From positions 70,048,001-70,112,000 of the forward strand of contig CM065817.1 of NCBI GenBank assembly GCA_033398695.1: a stretch of 64,000 nucleotides of DNA, given 5' to 3'. Position 1 is the stretch's first letter. Every line of letters begins with the position of its first letter. This DNA comes from Orobanche coerulescens (taxonomy: Eukaryota; Streptophyta; Magnoliopsida; Lamiales; Orobanchaceae). Below are positions 12,894 to 25,582 of the stretch, one piece after another. The position numbers and the translations under genes are program-made. The notes under the pieces are model-generated. The model searched no databases. It saw only the letters and a list, made by a program, of their open reading frames with translations, and had not been told where the DNA came from.

Positions 12894-13569
12894 TCATAGG
12901 CTGAGAAGAAACCTTTGCCTGGACAGAAAGTCTGCGGCTTTAGCGCGGAAGATCGCGTAGGTCGGGGGATGGTCCTTCGTAAGATGCCTGAACATAGGCA
13001 AAAGACCATGGAATCCTCCTAGGACCGAGTATAGGGCGATCTCATCGCTTACGGGCTCGCTGTTTAGGATGATCTCGTCTACCCGGTCGATGTAGTCCGA
13101 GTCGGACTCTTCTTCCCCTTGCCTGATCTGCATCATGCGATAGGGACCTTCTAGCCGAGCGACCTTGGTGGCGAAGTACGCTGTGAAGTTGTTCGCCAGT
13201 TGATTAAAGGAACTGATGGATGAAGGCAGCAATGAGGTGTACCACCTGTGGGCAAGGTCGTCCAGCGTCAGAGGGAACATTCGGCACCTGGTCGCGTCTG
13301 ATGCCCCACACCCGGTCATGTAGATGTGGAACTTGCTCAGGTGAGTTTCGGGGTCTGATCTCCCCTCGTACAGAGGTGTTTGCGGAGGAACGATCTTATG
13401 CTGCACGGGGGCGAGCTTGATGTGGACCGCGAGCGGCTCACTCGGCCCGGTGATCTTGCTCTTGGCGCCTGCCCCAGATTCCAGGAGTGCCTTCATGTCG
13501 TCGAGCTGGCGCTGCATCGCGGCCATCGCTGTGGCTTGATCGCTCGAGGGTCGGCTTTGGGAGCGGGAG
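12894..13569 (-). pseudogene. Gag, C-terminal part, of gag-only element copy 2
   Basis: An open frame on the minus strand runs from the chromovirus insertion site to a stop at about 12894. It encodes a helical Gag core resembling plant retrotransposon gag: PLYEGRSDPETHL, then a CRMFPLTLDDLAHRW segment, FNQLANNFTAYF, and a late EIALYSVLGGF stretch. No CCHC zinc knuckle is visible before the stop, which is short for an autonomous gypsy Gag. The N-terminal part continues at 27665-28218 in the same frame once the nested element and one target copy are ignored. The role would be capsid formation for the element RNA. This half is intact, but the N-terminal half has stops. Confidence 0.75.
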
Positions 13570-13574
13570 CCGAG
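13570..13574. repeat. Target duplication CCGAG, left
   Basis: CCGAG immediately precedes the chromovirus LTR start and is repeated at 27665-27669 after its end. Confidence 0.95.
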
Positions 13575-13957
13575 TGTAACACCCCAAACTAGGTGGATAT
13601 TACAGTGCTGTGGACCCCCGACTGGGACCCACCAGGCGAATGAAAACTGATGAATTAAATAATATAATTGTAGTACCGAACCACATTATATTACTAAATA
13701 CTCCGATGAGGAGCTTAAGTACAATACACCAGGACAATACAGAATAATAGTATATTTTATATGAAGATAAAATACACCACCCTGCATAAATAAACGTCTC
13801 AAACGGAATTTGCAGTGGAAAAACAAATGAAGAGAAATAAGAGTGACTGAAATGACTGAAATGACTGAAATAAATGGAATGACCGGTGCCCCCTACTAGT
13901 ATCACTGGGACTCATCGTCGTCAACATGCTCTTCCCGTGCCTTTGCCTTGCCGTGAC

Positions 13958-15071
13958 CTGAAAACAAAATTCCCCAACGGGGTCAGTTACACAGAACAAC
14001 AATTCTCAAGGGTTGAAATTACACAATCATGATATATCTGAAGTTATGAAATATCCTTAGTTATGAATTACGCTGAAGAGGAGTATCACAGTACGCCCGT
14101 AATGTTTTGTGCAAGTGTACAAGACGAATGACCGGACACACTCGTCCTTGTACCTAATTAGTCTCACGGAGGTAAGCGTTACCGTGTGCACGGTCCAAAT
14201 GTATCAGTGAACCCAATACATGACCATCGTGTGCCCGACTAAAAATTCCACACAACCACACCTGGCCACGCAATATGAACCCAGAAGGTCATATGAACGA
14301 GGATGACCGCAATGAACATCAATGAATAATAATTCAACAAGGCCAAGAATGACTCATCGAGATGAAAATAATAGTGACATGATTGATAACTCAATGAAAT
14401 GATTGGAACCTTCGTTCCTCGTGAATGAAGTGATTATTAGACAATTACAAGTCTCAATACGGTTAATACAATGATGAATGAGTATGATCATGAATGATCA
14501 ACAACAAAAGGAGTGAATATCCTTTTAACCGAGTAAGAATCAACTTACACAACCGGTGAAGAATGTCCGTCCACGAACAACGTCCTAAATGAAATGCCGG
14601 TCGCTCGAACAACCTTGAATAACACAATTACCAATAATCCGTTCAATACACGTATCAAATACGATTACAACTAACTCAAACGTCGATACAACAATATCCA
14701 AACTCGTAGGTGTACTCTAACGAATACGTTGAGAATATCCTTCCCGTTGATTATAACCAAACCCAATTTATCGAAACCAACTTTCAAATGATTGATTCAA
14801 ACCAGCAAAACAATACCAATGTCATCAATAATTCAATAGGAATCCACAATTCAAGATTACAACGACATCAATCGGAAAATCCCCAAATTAACCGAAGTCA
14901 ACCCCAAGGTTCTTGAAATAATTCCCAAAATAGCCATTAAATCCGTAGGAATATATTTATCCAAGGTAGATAATCCATATCTAACATATTCCAACAATAA
15001 TCCAAGCTTACATGTAGAAATCGGAAGGAACAACCCACAAATCCGAAATTCTAGATCCAAGAGATTAATAC
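13958..15071 (-). other. Possible leader intron inside chromovirus LTR
   Basis: On the minus strand a GT donor follows CTAAG, and a pyrimidine-rich tract ends in TTTTGTTTTCAG/GTCAC. The acceptor context (CTGACCCCGTTGGGG just upstream) matches likely acceptors in the LTRs at 33293, 46615 and 61148. This is a sequence prediction only. The same sites could be conserved for another reason, such as RNA folding. Confidence 0.35.
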
Positions 15072-15261
15072 CTTAGATTAGATGTTTGAAGGTGATGAAA
15101 TGATGATTACTCTAATACGCTTGAAGATGATGATTGATGATTACACCTCGAAGAATACTCTCCAAATCGCTCCAAAATCGCCCGGAACCGATGAGAGAAT
15201 GAGAAGAAATGACAAATGACGAAATCTGGGCTACACTGTCCAATTTATAGAAATTCTAGTT

Positions 15262-15829
15262 TAGCGCGCGCTAGCCCCAGTTCTTAGCGTGCGCTAACGG
15301 GTGTTATGGTAAGTCCAGTACTCATTGTCCGACAACAGTAGCGCGCACTACGTACCTTTTTGTAGCGTGCGCTACGGCTGAACACTTAGCGTGCGCTAAA
15401 CCCAAAATGTTAGCGCGTGCTAACGAATTATCTGATGCCCAGTACTGGAGTTCAGAACCTTCTGTCCTCTGATCTGATTGCGGTAGCGTGCGCTACAGTT
15501 AATATTTAGCGTGCGCTACAATATCGATTGCGTATGCTAAAAACCTCTCATAGCGCGCGCTATGAATCAATCCAATGCAGTCCAGTAGCCACTGGACTCA
15601 ACCTGATTTGACCTTAGCGCGCGCTATACCGACTGCATAGCGTGCGCTACTCCGGACTACTAGCGCGCGCTACTTACCATTCGTAGCGTGTGCTACATAT
15701 AACTCACCTGCAGTCCAGTGCCTTCTGGACTGCAGCCAGGAGAACATTAGCGTGCGCTAATGCTGAGTGGTAGCGTGCGCTACCTGTACTCAATTAGCGC
15801 GCGCTAAAGAGATTACGTAGCGTGCGCTA
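15262..15829 (-). promoter_or_regulatory. Dyad-word array TAGCGYGCGCTA, 2+4+4+4+4, upstream of TATA
   Basis: Eighteen 12-bp words fitting TAGCGYGCGCTA or a close variant start at 15262, 15285, 15339, 15363, 15387, 15411, 15484, 15507, 15528, 15551, 15615, 15638, 15661, 15684, 15748, 15771, 15795 and 15818. Within a block they are 20-24 bp apart. Blocks are separated by longer spacers that hold a second inverted repeat (TCCAGT...ACTGGA). The array stops about 12 bp from the TATA box. Function is unknown; a repeated binding site or a folded structure is inferred. Confidence 0.85.
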
Positions 15830-15967
15830 CTCCTCACACACAGCCTACCATGAAGATGACAATGAAATGAACGATGAATAATCATTAATGAGTGAAAAAT
15901 TACTGAGTGACAATTACTGAATGATAAATACTGAACGATAATGACTGAATTACAACTGGGTATTACA

Positions 15968-15990
15968 TACACCACCCCCCCTTAAAAGAG
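15968..15990 (-). other. Polypurine tract of inner chromovirus
   Basis: The minus strand reads CTTTTAAGGGGGGGTGGTG directly before the 3' LTR. This is the usual plus-strand primer position for reverse transcription. Confidence 0.85.
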
Positions 15991-16012
15991 TTTCGTCCCC
16001 GAAACTAAGGGT

Positions 16013-19000
16013 CAAACAGTTCGGGATAGCTCTCCCGCATACTATCCTCGGTTTCCCAAGTAGCCTCTTCGACTCCGTGTCTAGACCACTGAATTTTTAC
16101 CAAAGGAATTGTCTTGTTCCTCAACGTTTGATTCGCCGCTCTAAGACTCGTGTGGGATGCTCCTCATACGAATGATCATCTGCGATCTCGATTTCGTCAA
16201 ATTGAAGTATGTGACTCGGGTCAGCAACATACTTCCGCAACTGAGAGACGTGAAACACATTATGAATTCGGCTCAACGCCGGAGGTAAGGCCAAACGATA
16301 AGCTAGATCGCCTACTCGTTCCAAAATCTCAAACGGAAAATACCTCGACTTGGGGATACCTTGACCAACACGTGGTCACCTGTCTCGAACTCTAGTGGTC
16401 GACGATGATTATCTGCATTATGTCGACTCTGAGCGGTCAACAAACGACTCCTGATCAAAGCTACCTTCTCACGGGCGGCTATAAGCATATCGGGCTCGGT
16501 GCCGATTGATTCGGATAGGTCGTCCCAACACAAAGGAGATCGACAACGACGACGGTACAAGGCCTCGTAAGGTGCCATCTTAATCGAAGCATGCCAACTA
16601 TTATTATATGTGAACTCAATCAATGGTAGTTGGGCTTCCCAATCGTCTTTCCAATCAAGGATGCATGCCCTCAACATGTCCTCTAATGTCTGAATAGTCC
16701 TCTCTGATTGCCCGTCGGACTGAGGATGAAAGGCGGTACTGAGATTAAGCTGAGTTCCCATAGCACGATGAACTCATTTCCAAAAATGAGACACAAACCG
16801 TCCGTCACGATCGGAAAAGATACTTTTAGGAGTACCGTGTAGTCTCACTATCTCTTTGATGAACAGTTGGGCAAGTCTCTCGGGACCCCACGTATCCTTA
16901 ATCTCAAGGAAATGAGCTGACTTAGTTAAGCAGTCCACAATCACCCAGATCGTATTCATGCCACGACGACTCGTCGGCAAACTCGTGATGAAATCCATAG
17001 AAATGTCTTCCCACTTCCATTCTGGAATAGGGAGAGGTTTCGATACCCACGGTCGCTGATGTTCAATCTTAACTTGTTGACAGGTTAAGCATCTCGAAAC
17101 AAATTCTGCGACTTCTCGCTTCATATTACTCCACCAATAATTTTGTTTCAAGTCCTTGTACATCTTACTAGACCCCGGATGAACAGAATAAGGGGTAGCA
17201 TGAGCTTCTCTCAAAATTGAGTTTTTCAACTCGACATTCGCCGGTACGCACAACCGATTCTTAAATCTCAAAAGTCCATCCTCGTGGACCATGAATCCAG
17301 GTGCTTTCCCCTGAGCCACATCCTCACGGATGCGTAACAATGATGGGTCTGAACCCTGATTCTATCTGATTGTCTCCTCAAGTGACGATGAAATCTCTAA
17401 CATACAAAGCTGTCCCTGAACTCGCTGAAGCCATACCTCGATCTCGGGTCTAAGGAATTCCTGGTGAAGCTCCTTCTGAACTGTTAAACGAGCAAGCATC
17501 TGCTCCTGAACGGACTTACGACTCAAAGCGTCGGCGACAACATTCGCCTTCCCCGGGTGGTAAAGGATTTCGATATCATAATCTTTGATTAGTTCCAACC
17601 ACCGCCTCTGTCGCATATTTAACTCCTTCTGAGTAAATATATACTTCAAACTCTTGTGATCGGTGAAAATCTGACAGGTGACGCCATACAGGTAATGACG
17701 CCAAATCTTCAACGCGAAAACCACGGCTGCTAACTCCAGGTCATGGGTTGGATAATTAACCTCGTAAGGTCTCAATTGCCGTGAAGCATAAGCAATAACC
17801 TTCCCTTTCTGCATGAGTACACATCCGAGACCCTGTCCGGATGCATCACTATAAACCACAAATCCTTCCGTCCCTTGTGGTAAAGAAAGGACAGGTGCTG
17901 AAATTAACCGGCTCTTGAATTCCTCAAAACTCCATTGACACGCGTCGGACCACGTGTATTTCTTATCCTTTCGCAAAAGGTTCGTCAATGGTTGAGCGAT
18001 TCTAGAAAATCCTTCCACAAACCGCCGATAATAACCGGCTAACCCGAGAAAGCTTCGGATTTCCTTAACATTCTTCGGAGGTAACCAATATTGGATAGCC
18101 TCCGTCTTCTGAGGATCAAATCGCACTCCATATGCTGAAATTACATGCCCGAGAAAAGTCACTTCGGACATCCAGAACTCAAATTTGGAAAACTTTCCAT
18201 AAAGTTGCTCTCGTCTCAACACGTCGAGAATCCGATGAAGGTGAACCTCGTGCTCCTCTCGGTCACGAGAATAAATCAAAATGTCATCAATGAAGACAAC
18301 AACAAACTGATCCAAAAATTCGATGAAAACCCGATTCATTAGCTCCATGAATACCGCAGGTGCGTTAGTTAACCCAAACGGCATCACCACGAACTCATAA
18401 TGACCATAACGTGTACGAAACGCTGTCCTTGCGATATCCGACTCTCGAATTCGCAACTGATGATATCCAGATCTTAAGTCGATCTTGGAAAATACTGAAG
18501 CTCCCTGAAGTTGATCTAAGAGATCATCAATACGGGGTAGAGGATACTTATTCTTGATTGTCACCCTGTTCAACTCCCGATAATCAATACACAAGCGAAA
18601 TGAACCATCCTTCTTCTTGACAAACAACACTGGTGCTCCCCACGGGGACGCACTCGGTCGGATATAACCTTTCTCGAACAACTCCTCAAGTTGATTCTTC
18701 AACTCCTGCATTTCGGTCAGGGCCATCCGGTACGGTGCCTTCGATATCGGGGATGTACCGGGATCCAACTCAATCGTGAATTCCACATCTCTCTGTGGAG
18801 GCAAACCAGGTAACTCGTCTGGAAATACATCGGAATATTCTCTCACGACCGGAATATCCATCAACATTATTGGTGATTTCTCGGTTTTGCTCATATAGCA
18901 GCAATAACCAACACACCCCTGACTGAGTAATTTCACTGTCTTCATCAAGTTAATGACCTTACCAGAACAGCCGGGATTACCTCCCTGAAAAACACATTCG

Positions 19001-20679
19001 ACCCCATCGTCAGAAATGATAGTGACCATACGCTTACGAACATTAATGATGGCATCATGACGATCCATCCAATCAATACCCAAGATGACGTCGTCTCTTG
19101 GCAAATCTACCACAATAAGGTCTGCTAACCATACACGGCCATGAAGCTGAATCGGACAATTCTGAATCTCACGATTCCTGATAATTCGTCTACCATCAGG
19201 TAGACCAATGAAATACGGCTCACAACTAGTAGCACTACCCAGACGTAGCCTACTCAAACATGACTCGGAAATGAATGAATGAGATGCACCAGTATCAAAA
19301 AGGGTACACACAGGTTGAGATAGAATATCGAGTGTACCTGAGATCATTCGGGCCTCCGGATCGTCGGTCTTATTCATCTCATAAATTCGGGGCTTGCTAG
19401 TACCGGCACCGGACGCTCCCATCTGATGGGTAAAGGCTCCACCCTTGTTCGCTCCTGTCGTCTTAAACGACGCTGACTGAGTAGTTTGATTCTGAACAGC
19501 TGACTGCTTCGGGGCCTGAGATGACGTCGGAGTAGGTTTGGAGTCCCTACGGCAAAAACGGGCCTTATGCCCAGCAATCCCACAGTTATGACACGTGATA
19601 GTCTGTCTCGGACACTTGGTGCTGAGATGACCAAGATCCCCATAGTTAAAACAGGTGATGGCCGAACTGGCCGCTCGGGACTGTGATTCCGCCGGTCTGG
19701 GCGCCACAGGAGGTCGCTCAGAGAAAGTGGTGCCCGCACGAGGTTTCTTGAAGGTTGTCTGACCGCCTTCAGACTGGTTACGATTCTTCGATTTCTTGCT
19801 AGCAGACGAAGGTTGCTGCTTAGCAATTTCCTTAGTAGTAAGCTCATAAGTAAGAGCTTTCTCAATAAATTCGGCCAAAGTGGTGCAATGATGATTAAGC
19901 AACTGTAGTCTCATACGGGGTTTCAGCCTCTTGCTGAAATACTTGATTTTGTCCGCCTCTGAATGATGGATGGATGAGGCGAAAGGAAGAAGTTCCTGAA
20001 ATTTCTCGGCGATGGCGAGAACATCATCGTCCGCTGAAGGGTCGGGATTGAGTAATTCTGACAGTTTGGCCTCTCTGAGTGGGGCCGGATAATATCTCTC
20101 CATCATGAGAGTCTTGAATTGATCCCAAGTACATGATCCGTCGGTGGGCTTCAACGACAACCACCAAGAATGAGCGCCCTTACCCAGATAGTTAGCCGCA
20201 ACCGAAACTTTGTGTCCTTCGGGACACTCCACCATAGCAAGTAACTTCTCAAAATGCTCGAGCCAATGAACAATATCCGCTGGCTCATATGAGCCCTCAA
20301 AAGTAGGAGGCCTTTGGCGAGAGATGTCGCCGATGATACTTCCCACACTCCTCTCTTGCCTCTGAGGTGGCGGAGGAGGAGCCTGTTGATTTTGATTAGC
20401 TGAGTTGTGCATCGCCTCCATTAGTTGTGCCATCTGAGTCATTTCGGCCATCATGCCCTGCATAAAAGTGAGTAGGTCAACCCGAACACCTTCTGACTGA
20501 GTGGTGTCCCGGGTACGACTCCTCGATAGGGAATGATCACGTCCATGTGAACAAGTAGCAGCGTTGCTGCTAGATGAGTTAGCATTATTCCTCGCGTTCG
20601 CACGAGTATTCACACGAGCTCTAGGAATTCGGCCCGCTCCGCGGCCTCGTCCTCCACGTCCTCTGCCTGCTCTCTCCAT
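16013..20679 (-). pseudogene. Gag-Pol polyprotein of Tekay-like chromovirus, broken
   Basis: Starts at 20679 with an Arg/Gly-rich N terminus. The first open segment (1105 residues, to 17362) has the gag core (about 110-290), two CCHC knuckles (about 343-356 and 363-376), an aspartic protease LFDTGAS (about 460), reverse transcriptase (about 640-830, active site FIDD near 796) and RNase H (about 940-1050, [20 protein letters not shown]). Integrase follows (17340-16312) with HPGSSKMY, CLTCQQVK, SMDF, SDRDGRF and HPQSDGQSERT. The chromodomain (about 16130-16013) has VEEATWE and YPELF. Breaks: a TAG stop near 17359, a TGA near 16770 where other elements keep Arg or Gln, a small deletion near 16325-16340, and a frameshift near 16122. 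Reverse transcriptase and integrase motifs look otherwise conserved, so inactivation seems fairly recent. Confidence 0.93.
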
Positions 20680-21156
20680 ACTGAAGTAGGAAAGTCACAT
20701 GATAATTAAATCTCCCGCATGAATATCACGTTATGATTACGTCATTAAATGATGAAAATGAGCATACACGCTCTATCACGGTGATTATATGAATGATTAA
20801 CTGAGGTGACATGATTATCTGATAAAATTCTTGAAATAATTATCTTGAACAGGTTAACAAGATTAATGATATGATCTTCCTGATCAACAACTGAGTAATG
20901 AAATGAATTGAGTGATTAACGAGTTAACATGACCGTCCTGGTAAAAATGAAAATGATGATTGAGGATTGTTAACAGGTGAATTATGAATGAATGATTCTT
21001 ATTGCCAGAAATTATACCATGGCGTTAGGAATCTTACAGTTCTTGGTCTGATTGGCTCGGCATTTGCACAGGTCACACGTGACGCGAAAGTCCAATGATA
21101 TTAGTCCGATGACGATGATTTCAAATGAGACATTACTCGGAAGGTAGTATTCAAAA
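20680..21156 (-). other. Untranslated leader of inner chromovirus
   Basis: Lies between the primer-binding site and the gag start. It is AT-rich, with repeated TGAATGA/ATTAACTGAG-like words related to the minisatellite at 36841-37190 in the plus-strand relative. No reading frame is seen. Confidence 0.6.
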
Positions 21157-21173
21157 CCACTCTCTGATACCCA
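21157..21173 (-). other. Primer-binding site of inner chromovirus
   Basis: Minus strand TGGGTATCAGAGAGTGG, three bases inside the 5' LTR end. It resembles the initiator-Met tRNA complement TGGTATCAGAGC with small changes. Confidence 0.8.
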
Positions 21174-22441
21174 CTCTGTAACACCCCAAACTAGGTGGAT
21201 ATTACAGTGCCGTGGACCCCCGACTGGGACCCACCAGGCGAATGAAAACTGATGAATTAAATAATATAATTGTAGTACCGAACCACATTATATTACTAAA
21301 TACTCCGATGAGGATCTTAAGTACAATACACTAGGAAAATATAGAATACTAGTATATTTTATATGAAGATAAAATACAACACCCTGAATAAATAAACGTC
21401 TCAAACGGAATTTGCAACGGAAATACAAATGAAGAGAAATAAGAGTGACTGAAATGACTAAAATGTCTGAAATAAACAGAATGACTGGGGCCCCCTACTA
21501 GTATCACTGGGACTCATCGCCGTCAACATGCTCTTCCCGTGCCTTTGCCTTGCCGTGACCTGAAAACAAAATTCCCCAACGGGGTCAGTTACACAGAACA
21601 ACAATCCTCAAGGGTTGAAGTTACACAATCATGATATCTCTGAAGTTATGAAATATCCTTAGTTATGAATTACGCTGAAGAGGAGTATCACAGTACACCC
21701 GTAATGTTTTGTGCAAGTGTACAAGGCGAATGACCGGACACACCCGTCCTTGTACCTAATTAGTCTCACGGATGTAAGCGTTTCCGTGTGCACAGTCCAA
21801 ATGTATCGGTGAACCCAATACATGACTATCGTGTGCCCGACTAAAAATTCCACACAACCACACCCGGACACGCAATGTGAACCCAGAAGGTCATATGAAC
21901 GAGGATGACCGCAATGAACATCAATGAATAATAATTCAACAAGGACAAGAATGACTCATCGAGATGAAAATAATAGTGACATGATTGATAACTCAATGAA
22001 ATGATTGGAACTGTCGTTCCTCGTGAATGAAGTGATTATTCGAAAATTACAAGTCTCAATACGGTTAATACAATGATGAATGAGTATGATCATGAACGAT
22101 CAACAACAAAATGAGTGAATATCCTTTTAACCGAGTAAGAATCAACTTACACAACCGGTGAAGAATGTCCATCCACGAACAACGTCCTAAATGAAATGCC
22201 GGTCGCTCGAACAACCTTGAATAACACAATTACCAATAATCCATTCAATACACGTATCAAATACGATTACAACCAACTTAAATGTCGATACAACAATATC
22301 CAAACTCGTAGGTGTACTGTAACGAATACGTTCAGAATATCCTTCCCGTTGATTATAACCAAACCCAATTTATCGAAACCAACATTCAAATGATTGATTC
22401 AAACCAGCAAAACAATATCATTGACATCAATAATTCAATAG

Positions 22442-22680
22442 CACTACACCAAAATGGCCGATTTGTCACCTTTTTATCCGCGCTATTTGTCACCGCTAAT
22501 GATCGTGACAAATATTATCACGGCTAATGACGGTGACAAATGATAAAAAGTGACAATTAAAATGTTTGTCACGGCTTTTAACCGTGACAAGTTCAAAGAA
22601 ATTTTTGTCCCGGCTATTAACGGTGACAAGTTTAAAGAAATTTTTGTCACACGGTTCCTTTTGTCAAAGGTACCGGTTAT
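22442..22680 (+). repeat. 5' terminal and subterminal repeats of the CACTA
   Basis: Terminal inverted repeat followed by several copies of TTTGTCACGGCT / CGTGACAA in both orientations. In En/Spm such motifs bind the TNPA protein; that role is inferred here. Confidence 0.75.
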
Positions 22681-23425
22681 GCCCAGATATGAAAAATCAA
22701 AATTAAAATCTCCTCTCCCAACCTAAACCGCGACCGCTGTCTTCCTCCCCTACTCTCCTTCTCGCGACTCTCTCAAGGAAGAAAGAAGGGCCCGTTTTTC
22801 AACCTAGACCGCGACCGCTGTCTTCAACCGTAGATGTTGTTTTGAAAGCCAGTTCTTCTCTGGTTCGGCTGAGCTAGCTCCAGAACAGGTCTCCAGAATT
22901 GTGAATTCAATTAATTTATTTTTATTTCTTTAAATTATCATGAGTCACATGTTGTAATGAGTTCCTGTTTTCTCTTGTTGCGTGTATTTGTGTTCTCCTT
23001 TTTGTATAATTTTTTTCTAGTGTCCAGATTTCTTTTTCTTTTTTCTATAATTTTTTTCACAATAAATGTTTTTTTGAAAGAAATGAAATTTTGTTAAAAC
23101 TTTTTTCACCATAATGAGTCACAAGTCGTATGTACTCAGAAGAGGTCTTCCACAAAAATATGCATTCTGTCCTTTACCTATTATGATCAACATGAAAGGA
23201 ATGAAGAAGAACTTTGAATTGATTAGAGTTCTATTCTTGCCATAATATTTGGTCTTTGATTTTTGTTTTCTGACAGGCTCTTCGTTAAGTTGTCTTTACT
23301 GTTTAAACTCTAATCCTTATCTATTAATTTTCCTTTTAACACAATGGTCTTTCTTTTTTCGAGGTTAAGAAAGTTGCATTTGTTGTCAATTATGTTTCTT
23401 GTTCTGATATAATATCAAAACGCAG
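22681..23425 (+). other. CACTA interior, unassigned
   Basis: A diverged direct duplication of CCTAAACCGCGACCGCTGTC-like text occurs at about 22724-22745 and 22800-22822, which looks like captured 5' untranslated sequence. A stretch ending CTCCAGAACAGGTCTCCAG (near 22876-22897) looks exon-like but I cannot assign it. The remainder is T-rich and intron-like. Confidence 0.4.
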
Positions 23426-25233
23426 GGTGATGCTGGTATGAAAGGGAGTTTTGCGAGTCGAGTTTCTCGTTCTGCTGATATGTACAAAGTACGCATTAAT
23501 AATGTCTCATATAACATGTCTTTACCTGCCACTATTACATCCACTTGCCTTTCTTTTTGTGACAATGTTGACAAAATCATTGCACTTGAATTACCATTGT
23601 TTGAAAACTTTGATTCAATATAAATACATATCTATGGTGGTGTGACTCATTTGATACAGGTAAATAAGCGAAAGCCATCCCATAGTGTCAATTTCGTTAT
23701 AGCACATGATGGATTTACTCTGTATGATCTCGTGTCTTATAATCAGAAGGTAGTGCCTGGATTTTATGTTGTTTTTGTTTATCATAGCAGCCAACCTGCA
23801 ATGTCAGCATTATGTGTATGTCCATTGTAGAAAAATGATGCCAATGGAGAAGGTGGAAATGATGGAAGTAATGACAACTTAAGTTGGAATTGTGGCCATG
23901 AAGGTAAATCCAAAAGCTGTATTTCAAATTTCTCTTATTTTCATTTGGTGCAGCATCAAGGGATTAGATTACATCACAGTTAAGTTGAGCCACTTTGTGG
24001 ATAACCAAAAGGATACATATGAATAAATAATAAAAATATAATTTGGGACAGTTGAGATAATTTGTTGTAGGGCTGTGTGGAATGATGCTGCCGGATGAAT
24101 AAAGTCATTAAGACTCAAATGGTCTGCCTTTTAAATTGTGTGTATCTGTGAAGCCTTTGATGCTTGCAGCCGACCCATGACTCATTGTGTGGCTGCTTAC
24201 GGGTATATATCTCTGGAGCAGGGACTCACTTAAGCTTAACCAACTGATGCTATTGATCTTATGAAAATTTGCAATACTACATAAGAAAATGTCATTTACT
24301 TTATCGTCAATTGGCTTACTTGCAATATTCACAATTTCTGTCCCACACAGCCCATTTCTATGCACAAGCACTCTTATCAGAGCTTCGCTGCCGTTTGTTT
24401 GGCTATTTGTTCAGGCCTGAAAAGATGTAAGGAGTTCAAGTTGGGAAGTTTGTAATACCTCAGTCCCACTTTGAAATCCGGAGACATTGTGTTCAGAATT
24501 TAAGCTTAACTCCAACTACTAAGTGAACCAAAAATCATGATTATTGAGGGCCTGTGATGGGGTTGTGAATCACCCAACTTGATTGCATTTTGGGTGGTGG
24601 ACAGGCTGTTATCTTGATTATTTCCCTTGAACCTTTTGTTTGCAAAAATATGTGTACCTTTGTCCTTATTGTTTATAGTAGATCATCTAGATCTACTTTC
24701 AAATCTTGATTCTTACCGTCTGAAGCAGAACTTCCGTTTTAAAAAGGTAGGCTTGAAGAGTTGAAGTAAATCAAGGAAGGATGAGAATCACAAACACGAC
24801 TACATATATTTGCACGTACACAAAGTATTTGTGGTTCAATAATTTTTAAATGGTCTATTATCATTAATTGTTGATAAGTTTGTAATTTTGATTTCTTTCG
24901 TATCTAGATTTTTTTTGTTGGTTGGGTTATTTGAGGTGTTAAAGAGCTACATTGGTGTATTGGGAGGTGGTAAGTCTCTTTACTGTAGCTGGGAAGAACT
25001 TTAGAAGCAACAAAATTTCAGATCTGCCCAAATCTGTAGCACTAATTATATGTTGTGCTGTACTGTCAACTCATATATTTCAGTAATAGGATTTGTCAGT
25101 TAAGGATGGACATGTTAAATAGTTAGTAATATGTTTTTACATCACTTGGACAGGAGAAACTACTGATCCACAAATCAAGGCTTTACGCTCTCGACAAATG
25201 AAAAACTTCCTCCTAGCGTTAATGATTTCACAG
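23426..25233 (+). pseudogene. ISA3: Captured isoamylase 3-like fragment (four exons with introns)
   Basis: Four stretches read as glycoside hydrolase family 13 debranching enzyme: 23426-23488 (GDAGMKGSFASRV), 23660-23749 ([18 protein letters not shown]), 23831-23903 (NDANGEGGNDGS, SWNCGHEG) and 25154-25233 (RSRQMKNFLLALMISQ). Each is bordered by AG before and GT after, so the fragment came in as genomic DNA with introns. The [11 protein letters not shown] motif holds the conserved His-Asp of the catalytic barrel. Only a small middle part of the usual protein of about 750-790 residues is present, with no start, transit peptide or C terminus. It cannot make an enzyme, but it could yield RNA matching the parent gene. 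ISA3 rather than ISA1 or ISA2 is my reading of the motif wording. Confidence 0.8.
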
Positions 25234-25582
25234 GTACTTCTGCATATTGAAAAAAATTTGCACTCTTGCATACATTTGCATGAGATCGATGGTACATGCT
25301 GATTTGGGTGGACATCTTCATGCAAGGATTAAGCCTTAGAATACTGTTAGCAGCTAATGCAATCTTGCTTTGCTGTAGGTGGAATTACTTGTAATGATTT
25401 AATACGCTAGTAAGAAAAAAGAAGAACTTTTAAGCTGGCTGAGTTTCTCTAGCATATAAAAGCAAATAGAGCAGAAATCAGGGGGAAACATATGATTGTC
25501 TGGTTCAGTCTCCTGACCTCTTAAATCATTCCTATCATCTGTACATTCATTATCTTCATTTTCACTTTTATGATGTTTGCAG

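Larger units (their letters stand above)
13575..15967 (-). repeat. Left (3') LTR of inner chromovirus
   Basis: About 2.39 kb. In element orientation: U3 start at 15967, dyad-word array 15829-15262, TATA box (minus CTATAAATTG, 15241-15250), possible splice donor CTAAG/GTATT at about 15071 and acceptor TTTTCAG/GTCAC at about 13958, then the end at 13575. Confidence 0.92.

Noticed and set aside
13220..13592. Plus-strand frames opposite the gag-only Gag
   Set aside because: Antisense shadows of a GC-rich coding stretch; the minus frame has the Gag-like motifs.
15262..15829. CRISPR-like array
   Set aside because: Repeats are 12-bp palindromes with spacers of about 11 bp that are shared between LTR copies, in a plant retrotransposon; no cas genes and no long direct repeat.
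24100..24450. Possible further captured exon between isoamylase pieces
   Set aside because: No convincing protein match or paired splice sites; it fits the long intron before the last isoamylase exon.
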